Source: CALBPI01 sp963922335
GTDB taxonomy: Bacteria; Pseudomonadota; Gammaproteobacteria; Steroidobacterales; Woeseiaceae
Length of the DNA: 64,000 bases
Direction of reading: 5' to 3'
Assembly: GCA_963922335.1 (NCBI GenBank)
Contig: CAWUIB010000007.1
Coordinates: 143,672 to 207,671, forward strand
Shown here: positions 33,518 through 42,495 of the stretch, one piece after another
Numbering within the stretch: the stretch's first letter is position 1
Layout of the letters: each line of letters begins with the position of its first letter
Notes under the pieces: generated by a model
What the model saw: only the letters and a program-made list of their open reading frames with translations
Told to the model about the DNA's origin: nothing
Databases searched by the model: none
Made by a program: the position numbers and the translations under genes

Positions 33518-35476
33518 TTGGCTTCAGATCACGATCCGAACACGGCATTTAGCCTCGCGAACGTCGAAGTTCACCCATCGCGGAATCTGCTCGTTACGGA
33601 ATCGGCGGAAATCCGAGTCGAACCACGATTGATGGACGTACTCGGTATGCTCGCGGAGCGCCCGGCAGAGGTGGTGGCGCGTGATGCCTTGATTGAACGG
33701 CTATGGGTCTCTGAATACGGCGCCGATGAGGGTCTGACGCGCGCAGTTTCTCGTCTGCGCAAAGTACTGCGAGATGCCGGCGTCCCGGGCGAAGCCATCG
33801 AGACGATTAAGAAGCGAGGCTATCGACTGGCGACACCCGTTGAACCCATCGCAAGTACGGCCGCTCTTCCTACGGCGCCATTATCGGCAAGCCGTTCTGG
33901 GTTCGCACTCTGGTTAGGTATCGCGGGCGCACTCTTGGTCGCACTGCTGCTTTGGCACTTCCGTGCGCCAGCTCCAACCGAGTCCAGTGGCCCACCGACG
34001 CTCGCGGTGCTCCCATTCCAGACCCTGAGCGACGATACCAATGATCGATACGTCGGTACGGGCGTTGCCGAAGAACTTTTGAACAAACTCGCCGGTATTA
34101 CCGACCTGCGGGTGATTGCGAGAACGTCTGCATTCGCCGACGACCCCGATGACGACAACATCGCGCTTGCCGAGCGACTCGGCGCGGATCACCTGCTAAC
34201 CGGTTCTGTGCGCCGCGACGGTGAGCGTATGCGCATCACGGCGCAACTGCGTCGTGTCGATGACCGCGTCAGTCTTTGGTCAGAGACTTATGAGCTGGAT
34301 ACCACTGCCTTATTTGATATCGAAGACACCATTGTTTTGGAGATTGCTCAAACGTTGCAGGTGCGCCTTGGCGTGGGAGCGGCAAACGACCGAGTTGACG
34401 GCACCGGCATCAATGCAGCCGCCTATGACCAGTATCTCCAGGGGCTACGACTCTGGGGTGATCGTATGCGTCGCAACACAAACCGTCGCGACGCACTAGC
34501 GGCGTTCGAACGCGCGGTTTCGTTCGATCCGAACTTTGCAGATGCATGGGCCGGTCTTGGCACAGTCGCTGCGTTCAGTGTCGGCAGTCCTCAGAGTCGC
34601 GATCAAGTTGCCTTCTCTAAGAAGACTGAAACGGCACTTCTGACTGCGCTCTCGCTGGACCCCGATAACGTCAAGGCGAACGCGGCGCTGGCCGTCTTTC
34701 ACTCGACACAGCGTATCGATATCGAGAAAGCAGATTTGTATCTCAAGAAAGCGCAAAGCATCGCTCCGAATGCCGCGTCCACGCACTACGCCTCGACTTG
34801 GGTGTATCGCCTGCTGGGCGATGCAGAAGCAGCGCTCGCCGCGATCGATCGAACCATCGCACTCGACCCATTGAATCCAGCGCTGCCGGGCTCTCGTGCT
34901 GCGATACTGATCGAGCTGGGCCGGTTTGATGAAGCCATGGCGATTTTCGACGCCTGTTTCGAAGTTCGCTGCATGGGTGAGGGTTTTATCGCATTCGGGA
35001 GTACTGCAGCCATACTTTCTGACGACCCAGAGCACCTGGATCGATGGCGTCCTCGCATGGCCGCGTTTGCCGAGATCCTCTCAACACAATCAGATGAACA
35101 AAAACCGAACGTGGCGAAGGTACTGCCGGCCTTCATGGCCGTGGGTTTTGGCAGCGAGAATGCCGAGCAGCAGATCGAAGGTTTTCGCAAATTAATGGCA
35201 GAGGAGCTGATTACAGATTCGATTGGCTCCTGGGGGCCAACGCTTGCACCGTATCTCCCTGTCGAAACCGTAATGGACGCACTACATCTCGCCTATGAAC
35301 GTGGTGAGCTGTTCGGTGCCGTCTTTACGCTTACCCCACTATACGGAGTCAACAATTGGCCAGAGGAAGTACTGCGCCATCCGCGATATCGCGAGCTTTG
35401 GGAGCGACCTGGCATGCCTGAACTCGCCGCCAGGTGGCGGTTGCAAGAGTTGACGGCAGGACTCCCGCGAGAGTGA
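33518..35476 (+). CDS. CadC-like membrane regulator with TolB-like segment and TPRs, copy 2
   Basis: A 652-aa protein starting at TTG 33518 after AAGGGGGAG. Domains match the copy at 10028: winged helix (about 10-105, ending KKRGYRLATPV), transmembrane helix (GFALWLGIAGALLVALLLWHF), TolB-like segment (LAVLPFQTLSDDTNDRYVG), then TPRs (GDAEAALAAIDRTIALDPLNP and similar). Long identical stretches with copy 1, such as SAYDQYLQGLTLWGDRMR versus AAYDQYLQGLRLWGDRMR, show a duplication. The divergent secreted gene and 11-bp repeats complete the module. The periplasmic TPR part may sense the secreted partner or another envelope signal (inference). Confidence 0.88.
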   Translation: MASDHDPNTAFSLANVEVHPSRNLLVTESAEIRVEPRLMDVLGMLAERPAEVVARDALIERLWVSEYGADEGLTRAVSRLRKVLRDAGVPGEAIETIKKRGYRLATPVEPIASTAALPTAPLSASRSGFALWLGIAGALLVALLLWHFRAPAPTESSGPPTLAVLPFQTLSDDTNDRYVGTGVAEELLNKLAGITDLRVIARTSAFADDPDDDNIALAERLGADHLLTGSVRRDGERMRITAQLRRVDDRVSLWSETYELDTTALFDIEDTIVLEIAQTLQVRLGVGAANDRVDGTGINAAAYDQYLQGLRLWGDRMRRNTNRRDALAAFERAVSFDPNFADAWAGLGTVAAFSVGSPQSRDQVAFSKKTETALLTALSLDPDNVKANAALAVFHSTQRIDIEKADLYLKKAQSIAPNAASTHYASTWVYRLLGDAEAALAAIDRTIALDPLNPALPGSRAAILIELGRFDEAMAIFDACFEVRCMGEGFIAFGSTAAILSDDPEHLDRWRPRMAAFAEILSTQSDEQKPNVAKVLPAFMAVGFGSENAEQQIEGFRKLMAEELITDSIGSWGPTLAPYLPVETVMDALHLAYERGELFGAVFTLTPLYGVNNWPEEVLRHPRYRELWERPGMPELAARWRLQELTAGLPRE

Positions 35477-35494
35477 GGAGGTATCATCAAACCC

Positions 35495-36664
35495 ATGAAA
35501 CCGTTCACATTCAATACCGTCAACACGATAATCAGCGAATCCGGCGCGCTGTTACAGATTGCAAACCAATGCGATCGGCTCGGTATTGATCGACCGATGG
35601 TGGTCACCGACGCCGGCATCGTCGCGCTCGGTATGTTGGATTCACTGCGCGCTCACCTCGATACAGCCGGTCTCGAGACCATTGTCTACAGCGACGTCGT
35701 CGCCGATCCACCGGAGCAGGTTGTGCTCGACGCAGTTGCGCTCGCCAAGGAGCACCGCATCGACGGCGTGATTGGTTTCGGTGGTGGCAGCTCGATGGAC
35801 ACAGCGAAGCTGGTCGCGTTGCTCGCAAACTCCAACGAGTCGCTTGCGGATATCTACGGCGTGGATAACGTCAAAGGCAAGCGACTTCCGTTGATCATGA
35901 TTCCAACAACCGCAGGCACCGGGTCCGAAGTGACTGCTGTCGCCATCGTCACGACTGGCGAGACCACCAAGATGGGGGTCGTGTCCGCCGAGCTGTTTGC
36001 CGATGTCGCGCTGCTGGATGCAGAACTGACGCTCGGTCTGCCGCCGCACATCACCGCTATGACCGGTGTCGATGCGATGGTGCATGCTATTGAGGCGTAC
36101 ACCAGCATCCACAAGAAGAACATCTACTCCGACACACTCGCCAAACAAGCGCTTGCACTACTGTCGCAGAACATCAAGACCGCCACGCACAATGGCGGTG
36201 ATCTGGAAGCACGCCAGGCGATGCTGCTCGGCGCCTGCCTTGCCGGGCAGGCATTTGCGAATGCACCGGTTGCCGCAGTACATGCATTGGCGTACCCACT
36301 TGGTGGTCACTACCACATACCGCACGGGCTCAGTAATTCCCTGGTCTTGCCGAGCGTGCTGGCATTCAATAGCCCGAGCTGCGCGAACTGGTACTCGGAG
36401 CTGGCGGAGATATTTATCGCAAGAGACCTACTCGCTGACAGCGAAGCCGACCGCGCCGATCAACTCGTTGCGTATTTCATTCGGTTGATTGTCGATCTCA
36501 ATCTGCCAGCCACTCTCGCAGACGCCGAGGTACCCGAGCAAGACATCGACATGCTTGCCAAAGATGCCATGCTTCAGCAACGCCTATTGATCAACAATCC
36601 GCGACCGGTCACCGAGGCCGATGCACGCGCTATCTACCAGAACGCCTACACAGGATCGAAATGA
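35495..36664 (+). CDS. Iron-containing alcohol dehydrogenase
   Basis: A 389-aa group III alcohol dehydrogenase. GFGGGSSMDTAK near residue 94 binds NAD(P), and the metal ligands appear in DAMVHAIEAY and HALAYPLGGHYHIPHG. It would oxidise a primary alcohol or reduce an aldehyde with NAD(P). The specific substrate is not clear. It starts 18 bases after the CadC-like regulator, and its stop overlaps the thioesterase start (ATGA), so these may form one transcript. Confidence 0.9.
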   Translation: MKPFTFNTVNTIISESGALLQIANQCDRLGIDRPMVVTDAGIVALGMLDSLRAHLDTAGLETIVYSDVVADPPEQVVLDAVALAKEHRIDGVIGFGGGSSMDTAKLVALLANSNESLADIYGVDNVKGKRLPLIMIPTTAGTGSEVTAVAIVTTGETTKMGVVSAELFADVALLDAELTLGLPPHITAMTGVDAMVHAIEAYTSIHKKNIYSDTLAKQALALLSQNIKTATHNGGDLEARQAMLLGACLAGQAFANAPVAAVHALAYPLGGHYHIPHGLSNSLVLPSVLAFNSPSCANWYSELAEIFIARDLLADSEADRADQLVAYFIRLIVDLNLPATLADAEVPEQDIDMLAKDAMLQQRLLINNPRPVTEADARAIYQNAYTGSK

Positions 36665-37116
36665 GTGACACCGAGATCGCCCGCTTGCGGGAGCACTACG
36701 GGTGGTATTTGCCAATTCCTACCCGCTGGATGGACAACGACATCTACGGGCACGTCAACAACGTTAACTACTACTCCTATTTCGACACGGTCGCGAATGC
36801 GTTCATGATCGAACAGTGCGGACTTGACCCGCACAACGGCGAGCATGCTGGATACATCGTGCATTCCGAGTGCAACTACAAGCAGGGCATCACGTTCCCC
36901 GAAAAACTGGAGGGTGGCCTCCGCGTCAACCGTCTCGGAAACAGTTCTGTGCAGTGGGGTATCGGCATCTTCAAGGAAGGTGAAACGTTGGCCTCCGCCT
37001 ACGGCACGTTTACCCATGTATTGGTCGACCGGGCGACTGAGAAGTCAGTGCCGATTCCCGAGCACATGCGCGGACCGATGCAGGCAATTGCGGAGGACCG
37101 GTTTGTAGCGCTATAG
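36661..37116 (+). CDS. Acyl-CoA thioesterase, 4-hydroxybenzoyl-CoA thioesterase type
   Basis: A 151-aa hotdog protein. TRWMDNDIYGHVNNVNYYSYFDT carries the catalytic aspartate and N/H residues of the FcbC/YbgC family. It would release a free acid from a short or aromatic acyl-CoA. It is coupled to the alcohol dehydrogenase by an ATGA overlap, which suggests a joint pathway with an alcohol/aldehyde step (inference). Its last codons overlap tail-to-tail with the ion-channel gene at 37111. Confidence 0.88.
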   Translation: MSDTEIARLREHYGWYLPIPTRWMDNDIYGHVNNVNYYSYFDTVANAFMIEQCGLDPHNGEHAGYIVHSECNYKQGITFPEKLEGGLRVNRLGNSSVQWGIGIFKEGETLASAYGTFTHVLVDRATEKSVPIPEHMRGPMQAIAEDRFVAL

Positions 37117-38211
37117 AATCCGGATCGCCAGAACCATCATTAGACAAACATAAACGGTAGGAAAGAGCCAACGGCAGTGCTTATCGACCCTGTCGCCGGC
37201 CGCAGTCTTGCCCCTTCGATCGAGCGCAGCCACGATAAGGTTGACAGGAACAGTCGCTGCCATCACCAGAAAACTGATGAACAAGAATGCGTGCATTAAG
37301 GTGATATAGGAGACCGGCGGTATCACACCTACCACAGTCTGTTGAAAGGCAACTCCGGTCAATACGCCAATGAAAGAGATACCGTTTCGGTCACCCAGCG
37401 AAGACTTGTCCATCCAGAAAATTGAAAATGACAACAGAACGATGACAACCATTGGAAACGTGATCAGTCGCCTGATGTAACTCGTCGCTCTTGTTACCTC
37501 AACACCCAGTACTGCGGCTCCCTGTTGGCGAGATGGGCGTTCTTCTCCCGCTAAGTTCAGCGATATCCGATCCACAATCCAACCCGGCACGTGCACGCCT
37601 TGCAATGGACGCTCCACTTGCTCGGGTACGAAGAGCCTTACCCGCTCCGGCTCGAACCCCAAAACAGAAAATACAACCTCCAGACGGTGCTTATCGAAAG
37701 GAAACGCACGCAGGTCGAGGTCGGCCTCGACGATCGCCGTGATCTTCTGCATAAGGCGTATGTGCCCATCAGGTTGTATTCGCAATTGCACTGCCTGTTG
37801 CTCGAATAAGCCCGAATCGTTTTGCAGAACGATTTGGGGATACCACCGAACAAAGTACTCCTCGAACTGGAACTCGCCCTCCAGGACTCGCTCCGTGATA
37901 CCCAATTGGGAAGCATCGAATGCCTCCCGAATATCTCTCCATTGCGTGGTCAATATACCTGTGATCTCAAACGTCTCTGAAACGCTATCAATCTCATTGA
38001 TGTCGTACAGCTCAAAGTCCACCAGTACCTGGACCGGTGCAGGCCCACCGGGTAACGACAATTTTGACCGTACGTCTTCGGCAGGCGTAGCAGCACTCGC
38101 GATAGATTCCTGCGTCAGACCCAAGCTCGCAAATAGAAGGAGCAGTCTCAATGCGTTCTGGAGGTGGGCTACCTTTACGTGAATCCGCACCGCGAACTTA
38201 GCTACGCGCAT
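37111..38211 (-). CDS. Pentameric ligand-gated ion channel (GLIC/ELIC type)
   Basis: About 366 aa from ATG 38211; TTG or ATG further up is possible. It has a signal peptide, an extracellular beta-sandwich (VDFELYDINEIDSVSETFEITGILTTQW, the FPFD motif in LRAFPFDKHRLEVVF), then four transmembrane helices. M1 begins SYIRRLITFPMVVIVLLSF, M2 lies in GISFIGVLTGVAFQQTVV, and M4 is at the C-terminus. This is the prokaryotic Cys-loop channel family without the cysteine loop. Its start overlaps the RND pump stop by 14 bases, which makes it the last gene of the efflux operon. Such placement suggests a link between ion flux or a ligand and pump function (inference). Confidence 0.88.
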   Translation of the reverse strand: MRVAKFAVRIHVKVAHLQNALRLLLLFASLGLTQESIASAATPAEDVRSKLSLPGGPAPVQVLVDFELYDINEIDSVSETFEITGILTTQWRDIREAFDASQLGITERVLEGEFQFEEYFVRWYPQIVLQNDSGLFEQQAVQLRIQPDGHIRLMQKITAIVEADLDLRAFPFDKHRLEVVFSVLGFEPERVRLFVPEQVERPLQGVHVPGWIVDRISLNLAGEERPSRQQGAAVLGVEVTRATSYIRRLITFPMVVIVLLSFSIFWMDKSSLGDRNGISFIGVLTGVAFQQTVVGVIPPVSYITLMHAFLFISFLVMAATVPVNLIVAALDRRGKTAAGDRVDKHCRWLFPTVYVCLMMVLAIRIL

Positions 38212-41200
38212 CGCTGAGTGCGACCTCCATACCAATCCTTGCTTTTGATTCCATCGAAAGAAGCGCCGGTACCAGAAGGAAAATTACGAGCGCAGCGAAC
38301 AAAATACCGAAGGCAAGACTTATCGCCATGGGGATCAGGAATCTCGCCTGCATGCTGGTCTCCGTAACCATCGGCAACAGACCAATAAACGTGGTTACCG
38401 TCGTCAGGAGGATCGGCCGGAATCGACGCCTGACCGCCTCTATGATACTGCTGTCACGGTCTCGACCCTCCCGCCGTAACCGGTTGTAGTAGTCGATCAA
38501 GACTATGCTGTCATTGATAATCACACCCGATAGCGCGACCACGCCAAACAAGGATAAAAACGTCAGATCGAAGCCCATTACCATATGCCCGAGCACAGCA
38601 CCCGTTAGTCCAAACGGTATGATGGCAAGGATAATCAGTGGCTGCGTATAGGAACGCAGAATACTCGCCAGTAGCACGTAGATGCCAAGCACGGCGAACA
38701 AGAAGTTGTTCGCGAGTGCACCGAGGTCTTCAGCCTGATTTCGGCTCTGGCCATCAACCTCGATTTCGAGTCCGGAGAATCTCGTTCTGAGCTCCTCTAG
38801 CGTTGTGCTTTCAATAACAGCTTGAACGGCATTGGGTGTAGTTACCGCCTCGTCAACATCCGCAGAGATCGAAATAGTGCGTCGGCCATTGATACGCTGG
38901 AGATTCGCGTAGTCACGAGTTTCGTTGGCCTCGGCGACGGTAACCAGTGGCACTTCCGCACCCCCTGGCAACGGAATTTGCATGCGAGCAAGATCCTCGA
39001 TGCTTTGGCGACCTTCCTGCGGATACCGAACAAGGACACGAACCTCCTCTCGTCCACGTTGAAATCGCTGCACCTCTTCACCGAAGAAAGCGTTACGAAG
39101 ATGACGCCCTAGATCGGCAACCGACAATCCTGCGGCGTACCCGGTTGGATTGAGATCAAACTCAATCTGCCGTTTGCCAGGCTCTGCGGTCGACTCAACA
39201 TCGGTCACACCGGGTATGGCCGCAAGCGCTTCCGTCAATGACACCGCCGCTTTCGATAATTGCTCAGCATCTCGATGCGTGAGATTCAGACTGATATCCG
39301 CGCCGGTGCCGCTCAAGCCTGCGGACTCGAACGTCAGACTCCTGACGCCGGGAACATCGCCGATCGCCTCTCGCCACGCACGTTCGATTTGCGCAGATGA
39401 CAGGCGCCGCTGACCAGGCGGTGCGAGCTCGAGCGTCGCGACCGCAAGCTCAGCCTGTTGGTTAGTCCCGTCAGTATCGAATCCTGAGGCGAGACTTCCA
39501 CCCAAGGTGACTGCCATTGATCGATATTCGTCAGAGTCTCTCCCACCAATTGCCGAATATCCGCCCTCGACGATGCGGCCCATGGTCGTCGATGTTTGCT
39601 CAAATGGAGTGCCTGCTGGCATTTCGAGCGTCACCGAAACCCTGTCGCCCTCAACTACCGGGAAAAAGACAAATCGAACATAGCCACCACTCAAAATTCC
39701 ATGGGTGATCAATAGAATTGAGATGCTTGCCGCAATCACGACCCATGACATTTTCGTCGCAATCCGGCTCATGGGGACGAAAACCCCTTCGCGCATCCAC
39801 TCGATGCCAGCCTGCACACGCGCACGGAGGGTGAGCATCGCGCCTCGGCTCCAATTGTCTCCGTGGGCCATGTGATTTGGCAGGATGAAAAACACCTCTA
39901 CCAGAGAAAACAACAGTACCGAGAGCACGACGATAGGCACGGGTTGCAATAGTTGGCCGAGCACTCCGGGCAGAAACATCAGTGTGGCGAACGCCACGAA
40001 CGAAGTGGTGACTCCTACCGTCACCGGCGCGAACACACCTGTGGCACCTGTGACCGCCGTACCGAGCCCCGGTCCCCCTGTGCTCTGTGCATCGTAGATG
40101 GCCTCCCCAACGACAATAGCGTCATCGACGACGATTCCAAGTACCAGAATCAAACCCATCAAAGAGGTCATGTTGATGGAGGTGAATTGACCGAAAAGGA
40201 TCACACCGCCGAGAAACGCTACAGGAATCCCCACACTGGTCCAAAATGCCAGGCGCAAGTCGAGTGTCAGCGACAGAAAAACGAAGACCAGCACCAACCC
40301 AAGGAGTCCGTTGCGAGCAAGAAGGTTGATTCGGTCTGCAACTGTCTCCGTCTCGTCACTGGTAACGAAAACGTCGATCCCTGGTGGAGGCGCAAATTCC
40401 TCAAGGAATCCGACAACGGCGTCGCGAACTGCAAACGCGTCTTCATCAACGGATCGATCTACCTGAACAAACACGGCTGGCTTGCCGTTATAAGTGTTCG
40501 ACAGGGGTAACTCCTCGAATCCATCTCGGACAGTTGCAAGTTCACCAAGTCGAACGCGACGACCGGTAGCATCACTGACAATGACCAGTTCTTCGAAAGC
40601 AGAGGCATCCCGCGCCTCTGTGTTAGTGCGAAGGAGAATATCGCCTCCGCTGGTTCGAACCGTTCCGGCTGAAAGATTGAGCGACTCAGAGCGAATCGCA
40701 TTTGCAACCTGATCGATCCCCAATCCGTACCGCTCGAGCTTGTCTGGCGCAACCTCGATCGAAATTTCGTACTTCCGTGTGCCCTGCAGAGTCACGATGC
40801 TGATCCCATCGGCCGCGAGCAGTCCTCGCTCGATTTCCTCACCGGCGCTTTTTAGTGCTCGCTCGCTGACATCTCCGACCACAACGAGCCGGGCGACCGC
40901 AGAAGTGGGCTTGAGGATCGTAATCTGCGGCTCCTCGGCGTCCTCCGGTGGGAAGTCCACCAATCGATTGATCGATGATCGGACGTCGTCGCGAACGGAA
41001 GCCGGGATCGCAAAATCGTCGAGCTCCAGTGTGACGCTGCCCAAACCCTCTATCGCGCTCGAACTCACGCGAGCCACACCCTCTAAACCGGAAACCGCCT
41101 CCTCAATCCGCCGCGTAACGCCGTCCTCAACATCGACTGGGGTCGCCCCTGGAAAAACGACCCTAACCGAGACCAACCTCGGGTCAATCGGCGGCAATAC

Positions 41201-41329
41201 CTCGGAGTTTGTCTGGCGGAGAGCGAGTAATCCGCCTACCAACAGGAAAAACATTAATAGGTTTGCGGCAACCGAATTTCCGGCAAACCAAGCGATAAGC
41301 GAATTACCGTTGCTTGAGCTCGGACTCAT
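38198..41329 (-). CDS. RND efflux pump inner-membrane transporter
   Basis: A 1,043-aa protein of AcrB/HAE family length. It has 12 transmembrane helices in two halves: an N-terminal helix before residue 40, then LLGLVLVFVFLSLTLDLRLAF, and VDDAIVVGEAIYDAQ carrying the DD of the proton relay. The same layout repeats in the second half (YVLLASILRSYTQPLIILAI, INDSIVLIDYYNRLRR). It would export drugs or other toxic compounds using proton motive force. Its ATG overlaps the adaptor's stop, and the ion-channel gene follows directly. Regulation probably comes from the CpxR-type boxes upstream of the operon. Confidence 0.92.
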   Translation of the reverse strand: MSPSSSNGNSLIAWFAGNSVAANLLMFFLLVGGLLALRQTNSEVLPPIDPRLVSVRVVFPGATPVDVEDGVTRRIEEAVSGLEGVARVSSSAIEGLGSVTLELDDFAIPASVRDDVRSSINRLVDFPPEDAEEPQITILKPTSAVARLVVVGDVSERALKSAGEEIERGLLAADGISIVTLQGTRKYEISIEVAPDKLERYGLGIDQVANAIRSESLNLSAGTVRTSGGDILLRTNTEARDASAFEELVIVSDATGRRVRLGELATVRDGFEELPLSNTYNGKPAVFVQVDRSVDEDAFAVRDAVVGFLEEFAPPPGIDVFVTSDETETVADRINLLARNGLLGLVLVFVFLSLTLDLRLAFWTSVGIPVAFLGGVILFGQFTSINMTSLMGLILVLGIVVDDAIVVGEAIYDAQSTGGPGLGTAVTGATGVFAPVTVGVTTSFVAFATLMFLPGVLGQLLQPVPIVVLSVLLFSLVEVFFILPNHMAHGDNWSRGAMLTLRARVQAGIEWMREGVFVPMSRIATKMSWVVIAASISILLITHGILSGGYVRFVFFPVVEGDRVSVTLEMPAGTPFEQTSTTMGRIVEGGYSAIGGRDSDEYRSMAVTLGGSLASGFDTDGTNQQAELAVATLELAPPGQRRLSSAQIERAWREAIGDVPGVRSLTFESAGLSGTGADISLNLTHRDAEQLSKAAVSLTEALAAIPGVTDVESTAEPGKRQIEFDLNPTGYAAGLSVADLGRHLRNAFFGEEVQRFQRGREEVRVLVRYPQEGRQSIEDLARMQIPLPGGAEVPLVTVAEANETRDYANLQRINGRRTISISADVDEAVTTPNAVQAVIESTTLEELRTRFSGLEIEVDGQSRNQAEDLGALANNFLFAVLGIYVLLASILRSYTQPLIILAIIPFGLTGAVLGHMVMGFDLTFLSLFGVVALSGVIINDSIVLIDYYNRLRREGRDRDSSIIEAVRRRFRPILLTTVTTFIGLLPMVTETSMQARFLIPMAISLAFGILFAALVIFLLVPALLSMESKARIGMEVALSDARS

Positions 41330-42495
41330 GACGCATTTAGGCCGTTGTCACGTACCGAGCGCATACGAACTGGTAAGCCGGGACTTGGATCAATCAACGG
41401 CGAAACAACGACGCCATCGGCAACATCGAACGGCGCAGTAACGATCTCCTGATTCCGTATGTACAGCACAGGCGGAGTTCGCTTTACTAGTTGACCGGAT
41501 TCGACGACCCATATGGACCGCCCCTCAGTCATGGCACGTTCGGGAAGTAAGTAAGCATCGGAAATACGCGGCCCGAGAATCTCCACGTTGACGAATTCAC
41601 CTGGCAACGCGGCGGTCGGCTCGGTAAATGCCAAAGTCAGATTGGCGAGTCGAGTCTGCGTATTCAGCTCTGCATCCGCACGAATCACGCGTGCTTCGAA
41701 TCGTTTTTGTCCGCGCGTTCCCGCTCTGCCGACAATCACTTGTGCTGGTCGTCCTACCGCTGGATTCAATGCATCCAGCGCCGTAGTCGTCACCGCAACA
41801 TTGATCTCGATTTCTCCAGGGTCATAAGCCAACCCATAAGACTGACCTGGAGAGAGGTTTTGCCCGATCTCAATCGTTGTCGACAAAATGCGGCCAGCGA
41901 AGGGAAGTGCGAAACGTACCCGCGACAGACTGAGTCGAGCGTCCGACAACGCAGCCTCGGCCGATTCGAGCGCGGCCTCAGCGCGCGCAATCTGCGGGAT
42001 TCTCGCAACAAGATCTGGAATGGGCTCATCGGGATGCACCAGCGCCCACTCTTGCTCTGCGACTCTCGCCTCGGCTTGCTCAATACTGAGGTCTGCGAGC
42101 GCGGCAGAGCGCTCTGCCTGTGCCCGATTGACTGCGGATTGGTAGTCAGCAGGATCTAACTCAAAAAGCACCTCGTTTGCCGTGAAGTATCCTCCAGAGG
42201 CAAGGTTCGGTGACACAGCCGTAACTCGCCCTCCCACCTGAGGACTTAGTTGAATGTTATTCCGGGCAACGATAGTCCCGGATTCGCGAATTTGAAGCGT
42301 CACGTCTTCAATTTTGGGCTGGATAACTTCCACGACCGGCACAGCCGCCGTTGCCGCGCTTGCCGCCGGAGCGGGACTACTGCTGGACAACACGTAGTTC
42401 ATCGCGAAGCCTCCGAGCAAGACCAGCGCCACTAACGCCACCTGAGCATAGCCCTGCCAGGCTCGGTCCTTCGTCGTTGGGCTATCGTCGTTCAT
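41326..42495 (-). CDS. RND pump periplasmic adaptor (membrane fusion protein)
   Basis: About 389 aa from ATG 42495, which has GGAG 7 bases upstream. An N-terminal anchor helix (VALVALVLLGGFAMNYVL) is followed by a barrel-sandwich hybrid (LQIRESGTIVARNNIQLSPQ), a coiled-coil hairpin (LADLSIEQAEARVAEQEW, AALESAEAALSDARL) and a beta-barrel. It joins the transporter to the outer-membrane channel. ATGA overlaps occur at both ends (with the outer-membrane factor and with the transporter), so the three are translationally coupled. Confidence 0.92.
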   Translation of the reverse strand: MNDDSPTTKDRAWQGYAQVALVALVLLGGFAMNYVLSSSSPAPAASAATAAVPVVEVIQPKIEDVTLQIRESGTIVARNNIQLSPQVGGRVTAVSPNLASGGYFTANEVLFELDPADYQSAVNRAQAERSAALADLSIEQAEARVAEQEWALVHPDEPIPDLVARIPQIARAEAALESAEAALSDARLSLSRVRFALPFAGRILSTTIEIGQNLSPGQSYGLAYDPGEIEINVAVTTTALDALNPAVGRPAQVIVGRAGTRGQKRFEARVIRADAELNTQTRLANLTLAFTEPTAALPGEFVNVEILGPRISDAYLLPERAMTEGRSIWVVESGQLVKRTPPVLYIRNQEIVTAPFDVADGVVVSPLIDPSPGLPVRMRSVRDNGLNAS